Origin: an uncultured Paracoccaceae bacterium
GTDB lineage: Bacteria; Pseudomonadota; Alphaproteobacteria; Rhodobacterales; Rhodobacteraceae
Assembly: GCA_947503175.1 (NCBI GenBank)
Contig: CANNCO010000001.1
Location: 186,001 to 250,000, forward strand
Reading direction: 5' to 3'
DNA: 64,000 nt
Shown piece by piece: positions 30,071-39,397 of the stretch. A program made the position numbers and the translations under genes. The first letter of the stretch is position 1, and the number at the start of each line of letters is the position of its first letter. The notes below the pieces were generated by a model, which worked only from the letters and a program-made list of their open reading frames with translations, did no database searches and was not told the origin of the DNA.

Positions 30071-31992
30071 GTATTCACTTCCGGTTTGCCGGGTGAGAGG
30101 CCGTGCTGGGTCTTGTCCCAGAAGAACGGCTGGCCTGCGATCCCCGCAATCGCGCGGTAGGAGGCGATGGCCGCGAGCGGGAAATAGAAGATCGTGAGCG
30201 GCACCCACGGGATCAGCCAGCGGTCCTTTGCCGTGGCCAGTGCGGTGATTGCCGCGGCCATATTGACGGCTTCGGAGGCGAGGAAGAACACCGCCAGCGC
30301 CGCCAGCGATGTGCCGGGAACCACATCGGACAGCGGGTGCCAGATGCCGAGCGGGATGAGCCAGAAGCTCCACATCAGCGGGGCGAGCAGGAACAGCAGG
30401 ATCGTTCCGAGGAACATCGCCTGAAAGCCCAGGAATTTTCGCGCCCCAAGCTCGCGCCAGAGGCGGAGGGGGTTGCGCATGTGAACAGCCCATGTGAGCG
30501 CGTAGCCTTTGAGCCAACGCGACCTTTGGCGGATCCACGGACGTACATGGCAGTTGGCCTCTTCCAGCGTCGTGGTGTGGGCAAGCTCGGTGCGCCAGCC
30601 GCGCCGGGCGAGGCGAATGCCCAGATCGGCATCCTCGGTGACATTATGGGCGTCCCAGCGACCGAGCTCTTCCAGAGCCTCGCGGCGGAAGAACAGGCTT
30701 GTTCCGCCAAGGGGGACCGCGAAACCGAGCCGGGCCAGACCCGGCAGGAACACCCGGAACCACGCGGCGTAGTCGATGGTGAAACAGCGTGCGAGCCAGT
30801 TCTGGCGTGGATTGTAGAAGTCGAGACAGCCCTGAAGGCAGACCACATCCGGCGGTGCCGTCGCGAAATGGCGGGCGATCTTGCGCAGCTGGTCGGGGTC
30901 GGGCGCGTCTTCGGCGTCATAGACGCCGATGATGTCGCCGCAGGCGAAGTCGAGCGCGTAGTTCAGTGCGCGGGGCTTGGTCTGAAGGGTGCCCTTCGGG
31001 ACGGTCACGAGGCGCGCCGAAGGTGTCAGGCCATCGGTCAGGGCATCCGAGGTGCCGGTGTCGCCCGCTTCGACGATCAGGCAGATATCGAGTCGGCCCA
31101 AGGGGTAATCGAGCGCGTTTAGGTGCGACATAAGATGGGCGGTGATGTCAGCCTCGCGCAGGAGCGGGACAAGAAGCGAGATGCGGGGCCAGTCTTCGGG
31201 CCAGCTTTCGGGAGCAAGGTCGGGACGCCTGTCCGGGTGCCGGTTGCGGAGCGTGGCGACAAGGGCCGCGATCCGCAGACCTGTCATCCCGGCGAGGGCA
31301 AGGATGGCGAGGCCGGTCAGCAGGGTCAGAGCCGCGGCGGGGGCGAGGATGGTCAGGCTTAGCAGGGTTGCGCAGAGGGACGCGATCACGGCGGCCATCC
31401 GCCGGGGCTGCCAGCCCCGGAGGCTGTGATCGGGCGCTGGCCGCGCCTCGGCAAGCCCGACAAGGGCGGTGCTGTGCTGAGCCAGGACGGTTTCGGTGAT
31501 CTCGCCCCCGTCGGCGACGGCCATGCGGACGGGCCCCAGCGCGTCTTCCAGTATGGCGCGATCGGTTTCGAACCGTTGCGGCCGGGCTGTCGCGACGATG
31601 GTGAAGGCCCCGTGTCGAAAGAGCGGGATCACTCCGAGACGCAGGCAGGTGTCGGGCCCCAGCTTCGCGGCGAGGCCGTGGTCGCACTGGCCGGCAAGAT
31701 CGGTGGCGCGGCGGACGCCCTTTTGCAGCGCCAGACCGCGGGCGAGCGCGTTCTCCGAGATCATGTGTTCGGAGAGCAGGATCACGCCCAGAGGCTGCGA
31801 CAGCGACTGTTCCTGGAGGATCAGGGCGCGGTCGAGATTGGCCGGCAGAAGCGCGCCGGTGCGCACGAGGATCTCTCCGATCGGGAAGCCCGGCCAGGGC
31901 GAGTTTGCATCCAGCAGACCGACATCCCACGGGGCTGTGGCGGGAGCGGGCTGAACCCGGGCCTTGGACCGTGCTGGATATGCGGACATCAC
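30067..31992 (-). CDS. Family 2 glycosyltransferase with N-terminal MshEN/GspE-N-like region
   Basis: IGEILVRTGALLPANLDRALILQEQSLSQPLGVILLSEHMISENALARGLALQKG; GVYDAEDAPDPDQL, LGRWDAHNVTEDADLGIRLARRGW, RQRSRWLKGYALTW (QxxRW). Confidence 0.88.
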   Translation of the reverse strand: MMSAYPARSKARVQPAPATAPWDVGLLDANSPWPGFPIGEILVRTGALLPANLDRALILQEQSLSQPLGVILLSEHMISENALARGLALQKGVRRATDLAGQCDHGLAAKLGPDTCLRLGVIPLFRHGAFTIVATARPQRFETDRAILEDALGPVRMAVADGGEITETVLAQHSTALVGLAEARPAPDHSLRGWQPRRMAAVIASLCATLLSLTILAPAAALTLLTGLAILALAGMTGLRIAALVATLRNRHPDRRPDLAPESWPEDWPRISLLVPLLREADITAHLMSHLNALDYPLGRLDICLIVEAGDTGTSDALTDGLTPSARLVTVPKGTLQTKPRALNYALDFACGDIIGVYDAEDAPDPDQLRKIARHFATAPPDVVCLQGCLDFYNPRQNWLARCFTIDYAAWFRVFLPGLARLGFAVPLGGTSLFFRREALEELGRWDAHNVTEDADLGIRLARRGWRTELAHTTTLEEANCHVRPWIRQRSRWLKGYALTWAVHMRNPLRLWRELGARKFLGFQAMFLGTILLFLLAPLMWSFWLIPLGIWHPLSDVVPGTSLAALAVFFLASEAVNMAAAITALATAKDRWLIPWVPLTIFYFPLAAIASYRAIAGIAGQPFFWDKTQHGLSPGKPEVNT

Positions 31993-32125
31993 CGCCCCCT
32001 TTACCGCGTACGAGACGGCGCAGTGTTGAGGGTGGTAGAGTTAACAAATACTTAAATCGCGCGTGGAAGCGGGAGATTGGTTCTGTACTGCCCGGTAAAG
32101 CGGAGAATCAGACAGTTTTCACAAT

Positions 32126-33289
32126 CTAGGCGTGTGCCGGCCCTTTGACGGCCGACATCGCGCTGGCGAAGCGTTCGAACAGATAATAGCTGTCCTGCGG
32201 TCCCGGGCTGGCCTCGGGGTGGTACTGCACCGAAAACACCGGGCGATCCGTCATCCTTATCCCGCAGTTCGAGCCGTCGAAGAGCGAGACATGGGTTTCC
32301 TTGACGGTTTCGGGCAGGGTCTGGCTGTCGACGGTGAAACCGTGGTTCATCGAGGTGATCTCGACCTTGCCGGTCTCGATGTCCTTGACGGGATGGTTCG
32401 CGCCGTGATGGCCGTGGTTCATCTTGATCGTGTTCGCCCCGAGGGCGAGGGCGAGCATCTGGTGCCCGAGACAGATGCCGAAGACCGGCATTGGGCTACG
32501 GTCGAGCACGTCGCGGATCATCGGTACGGCGTATGCGCCGGTGGCCGCCGGATCGCCGGGCCCGTTCGACAGGAACAGGCCATCGGGCTTGAGCGCAAGG
32601 ACGTCATCTGCCGTGGCCGTGGCGGGCAGGACCGTCACATCGCACCCGGCGCTGGCGAGGCAGCGCAGGATGTTCCGCTTGGCGCCGTAGTCGATGGCCA
32701 CGACCTTATGCTTGGGCGCGGTCTGGCGCGTATAGCCCTCTGGCCAGGCCCAGCGCATTTCGTCCCAGCGGTAGGACTGGGCGCAGGTGACGTCTTTCGC
32801 GAGGTCGAGGCCTTCGAGGCCGGGGAAGGCCCGTGCGGCGGCCACCAGTGCCTCGATATCGAACTTGCCGTCCGGATGATGGGCGAGCGCCACATGGGGC
32901 GCGCCCTGCTGGCGGATCGCCCGGGTCAGCCGCCGTGTGTCGATACCGCCGATCCCGATCCGTTTGCGGCGGGTCAGCCATGCCGTCAGATGCTCTGCCG
33001 CGCGCCAGTTCGACGGCTCTGTCGGGTCCCATTTGACGACCATGCCCGCGGCGACCGGTTCTGCGGTCTCGTCATCCTCGGGGTTCACACCGACATTGCC
33101 GATATGCGGGAAGGTGAAGGTGACGACCTGACCGGCATAGGAGGGGTCTGTCATGATCTCCTGATAACCCGTCATGGCGGTGTTGAAGCAAAGCTCGGCC
33201 ACGGTGTCGCCGGTGGCGCCGAACCCCTCGCCATAGAAGATCGTACCGTCGGCGAGTGCGAGGCAGGCTGTGGCGGTCCGGCTGGGCAT
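32126..33289 (-). CDS. carA: Carbamoyl-phosphate synthase small subunit
   Basis: LALADGTIFYGEGFGATGDTVAELCFNTAMTGYQEIMTDPSYAGQVV, FGICLGHQMLALALGANTIKMNHGHHGANHPV. Confidence 0.97.
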   Translation of the reverse strand: MPSRTATACLALADGTIFYGEGFGATGDTVAELCFNTAMTGYQEIMTDPSYAGQVVTFTFPHIGNVGVNPEDDETAEPVAAGMVVKWDPTEPSNWRAAEHLTAWLTRRKRIGIGGIDTRRLTRAIRQQGAPHVALAHHPDGKFDIEALVAAARAFPGLEGLDLAKDVTCAQSYRWDEMRWAWPEGYTRQTAPKHKVVAIDYGAKRNILRCLASAGCDVTVLPATATADDVLALKPDGLFLSNGPGDPAATGAYAVPMIRDVLDRSPMPVFGICLGHQMLALALGANTIKMNHGHHGANHPVKDIETGKVEITSMNHGFTVDSQTLPETVKETHVSLFDGSNCGIRMTDRPVFSVQYHPEASPGPQDSYYLFERFASAMSAVKGPAHA

Positions 33290-33461
33290 CTGGGCGATCC
33301 TGTGCTTGGTTGCGGGTGTCCTAAGGGGCCGCTTCGGCAGGGTCAAGCGGGGCGGGGTGACGTGGGGTTCGATCCTGCCGATTCCAGTCCGATGCCTTGT
33401 CCTGCGCGGCCTGCAGGGTTATATCGACCGTTCGGATTTTCGCCTGGGGATAAGGGAACCG

Positions 33462-33920
33462 ATGGAACTGAGAGCCCGCGTCTCGGACGCATTGAAAGAC
33501 GCAATGAAAGCCAAGGATGCCGTCCGCCTGTCGACGCTGCGTCTGATCAATGCCGCGATCAAGGATCGCGACATCGCGTTGCGCGGCGACGGCCGCGAGG
33601 CCGGTGTCGGTGATGACGAGGTGTTGCAGATCCTGGGCAAGATGGTGAAGCAGAGGCAGGAAAGCGCGCGCGCCTATGAAGAGGGCGGGCGGCTGGAACT
33701 GGCCGAGAAGGAACGCTCGGAAATCGTCGTGATCGAGGATTTCCTGCCCAAGCAGCTGTCCGATGACGAGGTTGCCGCCGCGATCGACAAGGCCGTGAAG
33801 ACCACCGGCGCCGAATCGATCCGCGACATGGGTAAGGTGATGGGCGAGTTGAAGGGCAAGTATACCGGCCAGATGGATTTCAGCCAGGTCGGCCCGATGG
33901 TGAAGGGCCGCCTGGGCTGA
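33462..33920 (+). CDS. GatB/YqeY domain protein
   Basis: LKDAMKAKDAVRLSTLRLINAAIKDRDIA...IEDFLPKQLSDDEV...DMGKVMGELKGKYTGQMD. Confidence 0.92.
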   Translation: MELRARVSDALKDAMKAKDAVRLSTLRLINAAIKDRDIALRGDGREAGVGDDEVLQILGKMVKQRQESARAYEEGGRLELAEKERSEIVVIEDFLPKQLSDDEVAAAIDKAVKTTGAESIRDMGKVMGELKGKYTGQMDFSQVGPMVKGRLG

Positions 33921-33922
33921 TT

Positions 33923-34420
33923 TCAGGTCGGTTGCGCCTGCCGGAGGCTGGCCAGAAGGTCGGTCAGGCGGTCGTAGAGGTCCACACGCTCTTCGGGGCT
34001 GAGGAAAGCGCCCAGTTCGACCTCGCGCCCGCCGCCTTTCAGCGTCAGGTAATGCTCTACCGGGGTGTCGCCGGGGTGAAGATGGACCGACACCCAATAG
34101 GTATCGGCCGCCCATTGGCGTGTTTTTCCGCGCGGTTCCTCGCGGATCAGTTCGACGCGATCCGGCGTAAGTGTCAGGGTTTCGGTCAGTTGTGCATCGC
34201 GCCGGTTGCGCCCGATGGCGTACCAGAGCCCCCAGACGGCGATGGCGAAGAAGGGCAGCAGTCCCCAAAGCACAGGTGACCCCAGGACGGCGAGGAGCGG
34301 GATGGCGATCATCGCCAGTGTCGCACCCATGAACACGACGAAGCCCTTCGGCGTCATGGATTGGTGCGGGGTGAGGGTGAGCTTTCTGGGCTCTGTCGTA
34401 TCGGTCCATTGGCAGGGCAT
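33923..34420 (-). CDS. DUF2244-like membrane protein
   Basis: LTPHQSMTPKGFVVFMGA...ETLTLTPDRVELIREEPRGKTRQW...LGAFLSPEERVDLYDRL. Confidence 0.75.
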   Translation of the reverse strand: MPCQWTDTTEPRKLTLTPHQSMTPKGFVVFMGATLAMIAIPLLAVLGSPVLWGLLPFFAIAVWGLWYAIGRNRRDAQLTETLTLTPDRVELIREEPRGKTRQWAADTYWVSVHLHPGDTPVEHYLTLKGGGREVELGAFLSPEERVDLYDRLTDLLASLRQAQPT

Positions 34421-34561
34421 GGTCGGAAGATTAAGCAGGGATGCGACCTTGTAAACGGGCAAAGCGCCGCGTTGGCCGGTTTCGTGCGGGTATTGGCTTA
34501 TGTCGGATTTGCCGGACCGGATCTGCGGTTGCGTCCTCTCGCAGAACGCCCGTTGGGAGCG

Positions 34562-34984
34562 TCAGTCTCCGTCCCGCACCACGAATACCGAGATCGGTGC
34601 ATGGCTGGCCATTCGTCCGCCATGGGAGTTGACCAGGTATTCCGCCCAACCCGGCTGGTGGCTGGCCATCACAATCAGATCGATGTCGAGGTCTTTGATC
34701 ACCTGCAAGAGCTTGCGGTCTACTTCCACGCTCGGATCCGGCACGCTGTAGACCTGACTTTCCACGGTGATGGCATTGGCCTTGGCGATCCCGTCGGCGA
34801 AAACGGCCAACTGCCGCCCGTATTCCGTGAGGGAATGTGAGACTTTGGCCTGAAGGCCACCGCTAACGCTGACGAGCGTCAGACGCGCGCCGTAATGCCC
34901 TGCCAGATCGGCCGCGACCGTTGCGGCCTTGGTCAATGTATCCTTCTCGGCCAGATCGACCGGAACCATGATGTGTTTGAACAT
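34562..34984 (-). CDS. Universal stress protein (UspA family)
   Basis: MFKHIMVPVDLAEKDTLTKAATVAADLAGHYGARLTLVSV...DLIVMASHQPGWAEYLVNSHGGRMASHAPISVFVVR. Confidence 0.9.
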   Translation of the reverse strand: MFKHIMVPVDLAEKDTLTKAATVAADLAGHYGARLTLVSVSGGLQAKVSHSLTEYGRQLAVFADGIAKANAITVESQVYSVPDPSVEVDRKLLQVIKDLDIDLIVMASHQPGWAEYLVNSHGGRMASHAPISVFVVRDGD

Positions 34985-35161
34985 GCGCTGTTTCTCACGT
35001 CGTTGGGTGAAGAGTATTGGACCGGCGCGCATGGGCCTTGTTTTGCATCAATCCAGGGCCTACGGCAAATGCAGGTGAAGGGCTGTCTTGCGGACTAAGC
35101 CGACGTTCGGTGTCGCTGTCTTCATGTCCGCCTTCGCGGAATGCCGCATGACCACAGGCCA

Positions 35162-35173
35162 GCGCAATTGCGC
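35162..35173. repeat. 12-bp perfect palindrome gcgcaattgcgc next to FNR-type box
   Basis: Direct reading. Confidence 0.6.
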
Positions 35174-35176
35174 AAC

Positions 35177-35190
35177 TTGACAAAGGTCAA
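35177..35190. promoter_or_regulatory. FNR/CRP-superfamily (FnrL/Dnr-type) binding box TTGAC-AAAG-GTCAA
   Basis: Perfect dyad resembling TTGAT-N4-ATCAA, in the intergenic region between divergent usp and PaaK-like gene. Confidence 0.75.
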
Positions 35191-35271
35191 TGGACGCAGA
35201 GTTTCTTGGTGTAGTTTCAAATCAACGGGTTTTCAGCTCCGGATCAAAGAGAATGGGCATCGCCGGGGCAT

Positions 35272-36663
35272 ATGCGTTTCAGCCTCCCTAGAGCATTGGG
35301 CTATTTCGTTGGCGGGCTTTGGACAGGCTGGGGCGGACGAAAGCGTATTGAAGCCAGGCAACTCCGCAACCTGCGCCGGCTAGTGGAAAAGGTGCGTCGC
35401 GACTCCCCCCTGTTCCACCAACTCTATGCGGATCTGCCACCATCAAGCGAGATCGTACTGGGCGACTTGCCGGTGACCCGCAAACCCCAGCTCATGGCGG
35501 AGTTCGATGACTGGCTGACGATCCGCTCCCTTCCCCTCGATAAAGCGCGCAAACATCTTCGGGACATCGGGAAGGTGGGCGTGCCGATCGACGATGTTGC
35601 CGTCTTTCAGACCTCCGGGACATCAGGCGAACCTGCTGTCATCGTATTGTCAGAATCGTTCGTGGAATATGCCTATGGCATCATGCTGGCGCGCTTTGAG
35701 CGATACCACCGGAAGCTCGTGCGAGACGTCCGCACGCTCGGCGACAGGGTGACGATCACCGGCGGGAATGGCCACTTCGCCGGAAACGGGTTCAATAAAT
35801 TGGTGCAGCGGTTGAATCCGCGGCTGGCGAAGGGTTTTGGAGTAACCTTCGTGGAGGCCGAGCAGCCGATTGGTCAGCTCGTCGACAGGCTCAATGCGAT
35901 TGGGAACATCGCTTGGATCGTGACCTACCCGAGCATGCTGGCCATCCTGGTCAGGGAAAAAGAGGCCGGGCGGCTGCGGATCGAACCGGCGTTCATCACC
36001 ACGGGCGGCGAGACACTTACGGCTGACCTGCGCGCGCGGGTCGGGCAAGCCTTCCCCTCGCTGAAATACGGCATCTCCGATCCCTATGGCTGCACCGAGT
36101 GTCTGGCGCTGTCGTTCGAGTGCAGCCACGGGCGGAAACATGTGAACGAAGACTGGGTCATCCTCGAAGCGGTCGACGACGCGATGCAGCCCGTTCCCGA
36201 CGGCACGCTGTCGGCAAGCGTATTGCTGACAGTGCTCGCCAATGAGGTTCAGCCCTTCATCCGCTATGAACTGGGCGACTGTGTTCGGTTCGACGAGGAC
36301 TCCTGCCCCTGCGGGTCGCCGTTTCGCAGTTTCCGGGTGGAAGGACGCCAGGCGACCCTCGTTCGTGCAGGCGAGGTGATTCTCTCGCCACTGGTCTTCG
36401 ATCTTGAGCACGACCGGGCCCAGCGTATCCAGCTGGTCCAGACCGGCGAATTCGATTTCGAACTGCGCATACAACTGGCCGAGGGTGCGGTGGCGGAGCC
36501 TGTTTTTCAGGAAGTCATCGAGTCGGTTAAAAAAGTGTTTTGCCATAATGGTTTGAACGACGTGTCGGTAAGAGCAGGCGAAGCACCCCCCGCTTTCACC
36601 GCGAGCGGAAAGTTCCACGAAGTAGTGCCCTTGCGAGATGCCGATACACGAACCATGGCATAA
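35272..36663 (+). CDS. PaaK-like phenylacetate-CoA ligase/AMP-forming synthetase family protein
   Basis: FQTSGTSGEPAVIV, AFITTGGETLTADLRARVGQAFPSLKYGISDPYGCTEC, YELGDCVRFDEDSCPCGSPFRSFRVEGRQ. Confidence 0.85.
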   Translation: MRFSLPRALGYFVGGLWTGWGGRKRIEARQLRNLRRLVEKVRRDSPLFHQLYADLPPSSEIVLGDLPVTRKPQLMAEFDDWLTIRSLPLDKARKHLRDIGKVGVPIDDVAVFQTSGTSGEPAVIVLSESFVEYAYGIMLARFERYHRKLVRDVRTLGDRVTITGGNGHFAGNGFNKLVQRLNPRLAKGFGVTFVEAEQPIGQLVDRLNAIGNIAWIVTYPSMLAILVREKEAGRLRIEPAFITTGGETLTADLRARVGQAFPSLKYGISDPYGCTECLALSFECSHGRKHVNEDWVILEAVDDAMQPVPDGTLSASVLLTVLANEVQPFIRYELGDCVRFDEDSCPCGSPFRSFRVEGRQATLVRAGEVILSPLVFDLEHDRAQRIQLVQTGEFDFELRIQLAEGAVAEPVFQEVIESVKKVFCHNGLNDVSVRAGEAPPAFTASGKFHEVVPLRDADTRTMA

Positions 36664-36983
36664 TCCGGAATCACCGGTTGGCTTCCGGTGGAGCAAGCGA
36701 ATAATCCCCCAGCTCCGCTCATCACGGGTCTTCCACCTCCGCTAAAAGCCGAGATTCGCATGCCCTGCAGCATCAGGTACTTTGGGCTCCCCGCCATTCG
36801 CCACGCGCTGCACCGATGGCTGCTCCGGCGCTAAGTGATCGAACGCTCTCCCGCAACTGGTATCGTTCTCTGCATATCTCCGTGCCGTCGAAGTCCCATC
36901 TGAACGGAGAAAACCGGTCGGTCCCCCCAACCCAACCCCTTATCCGCGACGTTCCCGAACCGGGCACGGTCCGACGCAAGGTG

Positions 36984-37493
36984 TCAGAGCTTTGCAGCTT
37001 CCCGGCCAAGCTCGTAGGACTTGCAGACCGCGCCCTCCGCCGTCCGGTAGGTCCGGAACCCCATCGCCTCGTAATAGGCCTGCCCCTCGGCATTATCCGC
37101 CCCGATGAAGGCTTCTATCGCCGGAACGCCCGCATCCTCTGCCGCGGTCTGCGTCCGCTCGAAAAGCGCGCGCCCGATCCCGCGCCGCGCCGCCGTCGGG
37201 CAGATATGCGTCCCGATCACCGCCCATCCGACAGGCGCGTCATAGGGGTTGCCCTCCACGGCATGGCTCAGGGACTGAAATCCCAGAACCGCCCCCGCCG
37301 CATCCACCGCGACGAAACACGCAATACGGTGCGGATTGCCCAGATAATGGTTGCGCACATGGTCCAGATCCGCCCGATTGGTCCGCTTGCCAGCCGCAAC
37401 AAGCCGCTCCAGCATCCGGCTCATACTCATGGCATCTTCTGGGATGGCGTCCCTGATCTCGATCCCCCTGACCTCGGTCCCATGAGACGCCAT
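36984..37493 (-). CDS. GNAT-family N-acetyltransferase
   Basis: IRDAIPEDAMSMSRMLERL, VIGTHICPTAARRGIGRALFERTQTAAEDAGVPAIEAFIGADNAEGQAYYEAMGFR. Confidence 0.9.
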   Translation of the reverse strand: MASHGTEVRGIEIRDAIPEDAMSMSRMLERLVAAGKRTNRADLDHVRNHYLGNPHRIACFVAVDAAGAVLGFQSLSHAVEGNPYDAPVGWAVIGTHICPTAARRGIGRALFERTQTAAEDAGVPAIEAFIGADNAEGQAYYEAMGFRTYRTAEGAVCKSYELGREAAKL

Positions 37494-37651
37494 CAGAGTT
37501 GTCGTCCGGCGGGTACAGGGTCTGCCCCTTCTAAGGAAGCGATGTCGCTCTGCGACGCCGGCGCTTCAAGGGTCTTCAGCCGGTTCCCCACAGTGGCGTT
37601 CGGCATACGGGTGCCATAGCCACCCGAAATCGTCAGTCGGTCGACATACAT
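37493..37651 (-). CDS. Small 52-aa ORF, stop overlapping GNAT start (TGATG)
   Basis: MYVDRLTISGGYGTRMPNATVGNRLKTLEAPASQSDIASLEGADPVPAGRQL; overlap read at 37491-37495. Confidence 0.45.
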   Translation of the reverse strand: MYVDRLTISGGYGTRMPNATVGNRLKTLEAPASQSDIASLEGADPVPAGRQL

Positions 37652-38054
37652 CACAGTTTCCCCTTCGTTTTCAAATGAGTGGGCGCCGCCACCAGCATTT
37701 ACTTCAGCGCACTGATCATGTCGAGGCAAGGCATGATGGTCCGCATTCCATCTGCGATAACGGCAAACCCGACGAAGGCCGTGCTCAACCTCGCTGACGT
37801 GATGCCATCGGTCAGATCAAGGCGTGAAAGGATGACCTATGCAGGCAAGGAGAGCATCCAAGGGTGGAAAACCCGGTAGAGGATGTATGGCACCTGAAAA
37901 CCGGCGCTGCTCTTCGCTCACCTTTCCAGGCGATGAAACGACACCGCTGACCAAGATCGGTTGGCCTATGCTTTGCACCTCATCCACGCGCCTCCACCGC
38001 CGCGAATGATGAAGGAATCCTTGACAGACCGGCCGCAAAGCCGCAGCAACAACC

Positions 38055-38240
38055 TGCTTCGGTTCCGGGCGCCTCAGGCGTCCGGTGAAAAGGGAACGCG
38101 GTGCGGGGCTTGCCCCAATGCCGCGACTGCCCCCGCAACTGTAAGCGGCGAGCGCGGCTGACGACGCCACTGGGAGCATCCCGGGAAGGCCGGTCCGCGC
38201 AGTGACCCGCAAGTCAGGAGACCTGCCGAAGCGTTCACCC
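38055..38240 (+). promoter_or_regulatory. Cobalamin riboswitch
   Basis: ggttccgg...gggaacgcggtg...ccgcgactgcccccgcaactgtaagcggcgagc...gccactggga...cgggaaggc...gacccgcaagtcaggagacctgccg. Confidence 0.95.
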
Positions 38241-38368
38241 TGTCCGGGCGCGGGGCGCGCGTCGGGCAACGGTTCTTCCGTCGTGGTGGCATTTCACCGT
38301 CTGCGGAACGCGTATCCGCAGGCATATGGACGGGGACGCCGGGGTGGCGTCCGGCAAAGGATGCCGGG

Positions 38369-39397
38369 ATGGCGGGGCCAGATCCCATCGCATTAGAGGC
38401 AAGACGCAGCCAGCCGGGCATCCTGGCCGTTGGTCTCGTGGCGCTGACCGTATTCCTGTTTCTGGCCGCCCTCGTTGTCGGACCCGCCCGGATCGGGATC
38501 GGTCCGGGGCTTGCCGCGCTCTTCTCCGGCACCGAAGGCCCGACCGCCCTCGTGATGCGCGAAATCCGTCTGCCCCGCGCGATCCTTGCCGTTCTCGTGG
38601 GCGCAAGCCTCGGTCTCGCCGGGGCCGCGATGCAGGGCTATCTCCGCAACCCGCTGGCCGAACCCGGTCTGATCGGCGTCTCCGGTGCCGCCGCCCTTGG
38701 TGCCGTGATCGCACTGCAAACCGGGATCGCGGCCATCGCCATGCCCGCCTTGCCCGCAGCCGCCCTGATCGGCGCCCTGATCGCCGTCGGCCTGATCCTG
38801 CTTCTGGCCGGTCCCCGCGGCGCCTCGCTCACCCTGATCCTCGCAGGGATCGCGATCAGCGCGCTGGCCGGTGCGCTCACATCACTGGTTCTCAACCTCT
38901 CGCCCAACCCCTTCGCGGCCTCCGAGATCGTGTTCTGGATGATGGGCTCGCTCGCCGACCGCTCTTTCACCCATGTCTGGATCGCCTTGCCCTTCATGGC
39001 GCTCGGCTGGGTCCTTCTGGCGGGCACAGGCCGGGTCCTCGATGCGCTGACCCTTGGCGAAGACGCCGCCGAGGCCATGGGGCTGGGCCTCGCACGCGCC
39101 CGCCTGATGCTGGTTTTCGGCGTCGCCAGCGCCGTGGGGGCTTCGGTCGCGGTCGCGGGTGCCATCGGCTTCGTCGGCCTCGTCGTCCCCCACATCCTGC
39201 GCCGTTTCGTGGGCGGCCGCCCCTCGGCGCTCCTCTGGGCCAGCGCGCTGGGCGGGGCCGCGATGCTGCTCGCCGCCGACCTCTCCGTCCGCCTGATCCT
39301 GCCGGAACGCGACCTGAAACTGGGCGTCGTCACAGCCCTCGTTGGAGCGCCCCTGTTCCTGCACCTGATCTACAAGACGCGCAAGGAGGTCGCATGA
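38369..39397 (+). CDS. btuC: FecCD-family ABC permease, predicted cobalamin uptake
   Basis: REIRLPRAILAVLVGASLGLAGAAMQGYLRNPLAEPGLIGVSGAAALGAV, GAIGFVGLVVPHILRRFVG; after cobalamin riboswitch. Confidence 0.9.
   Translation: MAGPDPIALEARRSQPGILAVGLVALTVFLFLAALVVGPARIGIGPGLAALFSGTEGPTALVMREIRLPRAILAVLVGASLGLAGAAMQGYLRNPLAEPGLIGVSGAAALGAVIALQTGIAAIAMPALPAAALIGALIAVGLILLLAGPRGASLTLILAGIAISALAGALTSLVLNLSPNPFAASEIVFWMMGSLADRSFTHVWIALPFMALGWVLLAGTGRVLDALTLGEDAAEAMGLGLARARLMLVFGVASAVGASVAVAGAIGFVGLVVPHILRRFVGGRPSALLWASALGGAAMLLAADLSVRLILPERDLKLGVVTALVGAPLFLHLIYKTRKEVA

Noticed and set aside
38326-39393. N-terminal part of the 605-aa ORF read as a fusion to the BtuD ATPase
   Set aside because: Arg/Pro-rich, overlaps btuC in another frame; BtuD begins at ATG 39394 with its own SD (aaggagg).
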